Shown: piece by piece, positions 10,664 through 12,558 of the stretch
How the letters are laid out: each line of letters starts with the position of its first letter
Numbering within the stretch: the first letter of the stretch is position 1
Assembly (NCBI GenBank): GCA_003648875.1
Contig: QMQC01000021.1
Location: 1 to 12,558, forward strand
Source: Actinomycetota bacterium
Lineage (GTDB): Bacteria; Actinomycetota; Acidimicrobiia; Spongiisociales; UBA5794
DNA: 12,558 nt
Reading direction: 5' to 3'
Notes under the pieces: model-generated
What the model was told of the DNA's origin: nothing
Seen by the model: only the letters and a program-made list of their open reading frames with translations
Database searches by the model: none
Made by a program: the position numbers and the translations under genes

Positions 10664-12558
10664 GTGCCACAGCTTTTCGATGAACTGAAGATAAGCCTTG
10701 CTTCGTCAGACCAGGTCCGATCCTGGTCGTATGGCGAGGTCAAGAAACCCGAAACGATCAACTACCGGACCTTGAAGCCTGAGAAGGACGGTCTGTTTGA
10801 CGAGCGTATCTTCGGTCCAACCAGGGACTGGGAGTGCTACTGCGGGAAGTACAAGCGTGTGCGGTTCCGCGGTGTCGTTTGTGAGCGTTGCGGCGTCGAG
10901 GTGACACGGGCGAAGGTGCGTCGCGAGCGTATGGGTCACATCGAGCTCGCTGCACCCGTGACTCACATCTGGTTCTTCAAGGGTGTTCCGAGCCGACTCG
11001 GATATCTCCTCGACATGTCCCCCAAGGAGCTGGAGAAGGTCATCTACTTCGCCGCGTATCTCGTCACCGATGTTGATGCGGACAAGCGCACGAAGGATCT
11101 TCCTGATCTCGAGGAGGCAGCCCGTCACGAGCGTGTGCTCATTGCCGAGGAACTCGATGAGTGGCGTGATGCCCGCTACGAGCGCCTCGAGGCAGAACTC
11201 GCACAAATGGAGGACGCCGGCGCAAAGCCGAATGAGATCAACGCCCGAAAGAAAGAGGTCGAACGCGAGATCAAGGACCGCGATGAGCGGGCCCAGGTCG
11301 AGATCGATCTCCTCGACGAGGCATTCGACACGTTCAAGGCGATGAAACCGCGTGAGCTTGTCGAGTCCGAGCAACTCTGGCGTGAGATCGTCGACCGATA
11401 CGGTGAGTACTACACCGGCGGCATGGGAGCCGAGTTCGTCAAGGATCTCATCACTCGCATGGATCTCCAGGCCGAAGTCGAGAAGCTTCGCGTGGACTTG
11501 GTTGACCCACGGAGCCAGCAGCGCAGACAGCGGGCCCAGAAGCGTCTGAAGGTTGTCCAACCGTTTGCAGACGGCAAGAACGATCCAACCGGGATGATCC
11601 TTGAGGCCGTTCCGGTGATCCCCCCGGATCTTCGTCCCATGGTGCAACTCGATGGCGGTCGATTCGCGACGTCGGACATGAACGATCTCTATCGCAGGGT
11701 CATCAACCGCAACAACCGCCTCAAGAGACTGATCGACCTCGGTGCCCCCGAGATCATCGTCAACAACGAGAAGCGGATGCTGCAAGAGGCTGTTGACGCG
11801 CTGTTCGACAATGGACGACGCGGCCGTGCGGTGACAGGACCGGGAAATCGGCCACTCAAGTCACTCTCGGACATGTTGAAAGGGAAGCAGGGACGCTTCC
11901 GTCAGAACCTTCTCGGAAAGCGTGTCGACTACTCCGGTCGTTCAGTGATCGTTGTTGGGCCCGATCTCAGGCTGCATCAGTGCGGTCTACCAAAGATCAT
12001 GGCTCTCGAACTTTTCAAGCCCTTTGTCATGAAGCGCCTCGTCGATCTTGACATAGCGCAGAACATCAAGGCTGCGAAACGCATGGTTGAGCGGCGTCGT
12101 GTGCAGGTGTGGGACGTGCTTGGAGACGTGATCCAGGAGCACCCCGTGCTGTTGAACCGTGCTCCGACACTTCACCGTCTTGGTATCCAGGCGTTCGAGC
12201 CTGTACTCATTGAAGGCAAGGCGATCCAGTTGCATCCCCTCGTCTGTGAAGCTTTCAACGCAGACTTCGATGGTGACCAGATGGCCGTCCACCTGCCGCT
12301 TTCGGCAGAAGCACAGGCCGAGGCACGTGTTCTCATGTTGTCCTCAAACAACGTGCTCTCACCCGCAAACGGTCGACCAGTCGTGACCCCGTCCCAGGAC
12401 ATGATCATCGGCATGTACTACCTGTCTGCGATCAAGGATGGGGCCGCAGGCGAAGGTCGTGCGTTCTCGTCCGTTGACGAGGCGGTCATGGCGTATGAGG
12501 CCGGAGATATCGAACTCCACGCCCGCATCAAGGTGCGTGTCGGTTGGCTCGCGGGTGA
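10664..12558 (+). CDS. rpoC: DNA-directed RNA polymerase beta' subunit, N-terminal half (partial)
   Basis: The frame is open from GTG at 10664 to the window edge: 631 complete codons, with the 3' end cut off. GGGAG (10652-10656) lies 7 bases upstream. The start MPQLFDELKISLASSDQVRS is typical. The first zinc site has Cys58, Cys60, Cys73 and Cys76 (CYCGKYKRVRFRGVVCERCG). Residues about 141-225 form a highly charged helical insertion, as known for actinobacterial beta'. The bridge to the active site includes NRAPTLHRLGIQAFEP and the catalytic NADFDGDQM, with magnesium ligands Asp534, Asp536 and Asp538. The last bases, GGT GA, only look like a stop: TGA there is out of frame. Confidence 0.99.
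   Translation, partial: MPQLFDELKISLASSDQVRSWSYGEVKKPETINYRTLKPEKDGLFDERIFGPTRDWECYCGKYKRVRFRGVVCERCGVEVTRAKVRRERMGHIELAAPVTHIWFFKGVPSRLGYLLDMSPKELEKVIYFAAYLVTDVDADKRTKDLPDLEEAARHERVLIAEELDEWRDARYERLEAELAQMEDAGAKPNEINARKKEVEREIKDRDERAQVEIDLLDEAFDTFKAMKPRELVESEQLWREIVDRYGEYYTGGMGAEFVKDLITRMDLQAEVEKLRVDLVDPRSQQRRQRAQKRLKVVQPFADGKNDPTGMILEAVPVIPPDLRPMVQLDGGRFATSDMNDLYRRVINRNNRLKRLIDLGAPEIIVNNEKRMLQEAVDALFDNGRRGRAVTGPGNRPLKSLSDMLKGKQGRFRQNLLGKRVDYSGRSVIVVGPDLRLHQCGLPKIMALELFKPFVMKRLVDLDIAQNIKAAKRMVERRRVQVWDVLGDVIQEHPVLLNRAPTLHRLGIQAFEPVLIEGKAIQLHPLVCEAFNADFDGDQMAVHLPLSAEAQAEARVLMLSSNNVLSPANGRPVVTPSQDMIIGMYYLSAIKDGAAGEGRAFSSVDEAVMAYEAGDIELHARIKVRVGWLAG

Noticed and set aside
10706..11785. A 359-codon open frame on the minus strand
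   Set aside because: It is a shadow of rpoC, whose conserved protein is certain on the plus strand.
12555..12558. TGA at the right edge as the end of rpoC
   Set aside because: It is out of frame with rpoC; the frame reads GGT GA and stays open.

Overview
This window is the conserved translation/transcription gene block of an actinobacterium: the end of tuf, then rpmG, a MaoC-type dehydratase, tRNA-Trp, secE, nusG, rplK, rplA, rplJ, rplL, rpoB and the first half of rpoC. I infer Actinomycetota for three reasons. A HadA/HadB-like dehydratase lies between rpmG and the tRNA-Trp/secE genes, as in mycobacteria. RpoC carries a charged helical insertion at about residues 141-225, which is a known actinobacterial trait. 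RpoB and RpoC also read closely like actinobacterial homologues from memory. Composition is moderately GC-rich and GTG/TTG starts are common, which would fit a lineage such as Acidimicrobiia, but the exact class is a guess.

Layout: 1-193 is the 3' end of tuf. 194-275 is a gap of short stuttering repeats. rpmG (276-434) ends at a strong hairpin. A small conserved-looking gene of unknown function lies on the minus strand (499-864). Divergent from it, a rightward group holds a fused double hot-dog dehydratase (982-1797), an ECF sigma factor (1802-2377) and a one-TM zinc-finger anti-sigma factor (2374-2715). A good SigA-type promoter at 2741-2770 then drives tRNA-Trp, secE, nusG, rplK and rplA, closed by a textbook intrinsic terminator at 5140-5175. 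About 520 bp without a gene follow, ending in an L10-type ribosomal-protein leader RNA (5536-5640) in front of rplJ-rplL. A 15-bp hairpin after rplL, a repeat-rich stretch and promoter-like sequences precede rpoB, and rpoC runs off the right edge.

How the genes work together: EF-Tu, L33, L11, L1, L10 and L12 serve the ribosome. L11, L10 and L12 form the GTPase-associated region and stalk to which EF-Tu is recruited. SecE belongs to the protein export channel. NusG, beta and beta' belong to the transcription machinery, and the ECF sigma/anti-sigma pair is an added regulator of that same RNA polymerase.

I see no mobile element, CRISPR array or defence system, and no clearly new multi-gene system. 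The points most worth a second look are the roughly 100-residue acidic tail on L10, the long unexplained leader before the L10 riboregulator, a possible L1-binding hairpin before rplA, the dyad and direct repeats before rpoB, and two families of short degenerate intergenic repeats.
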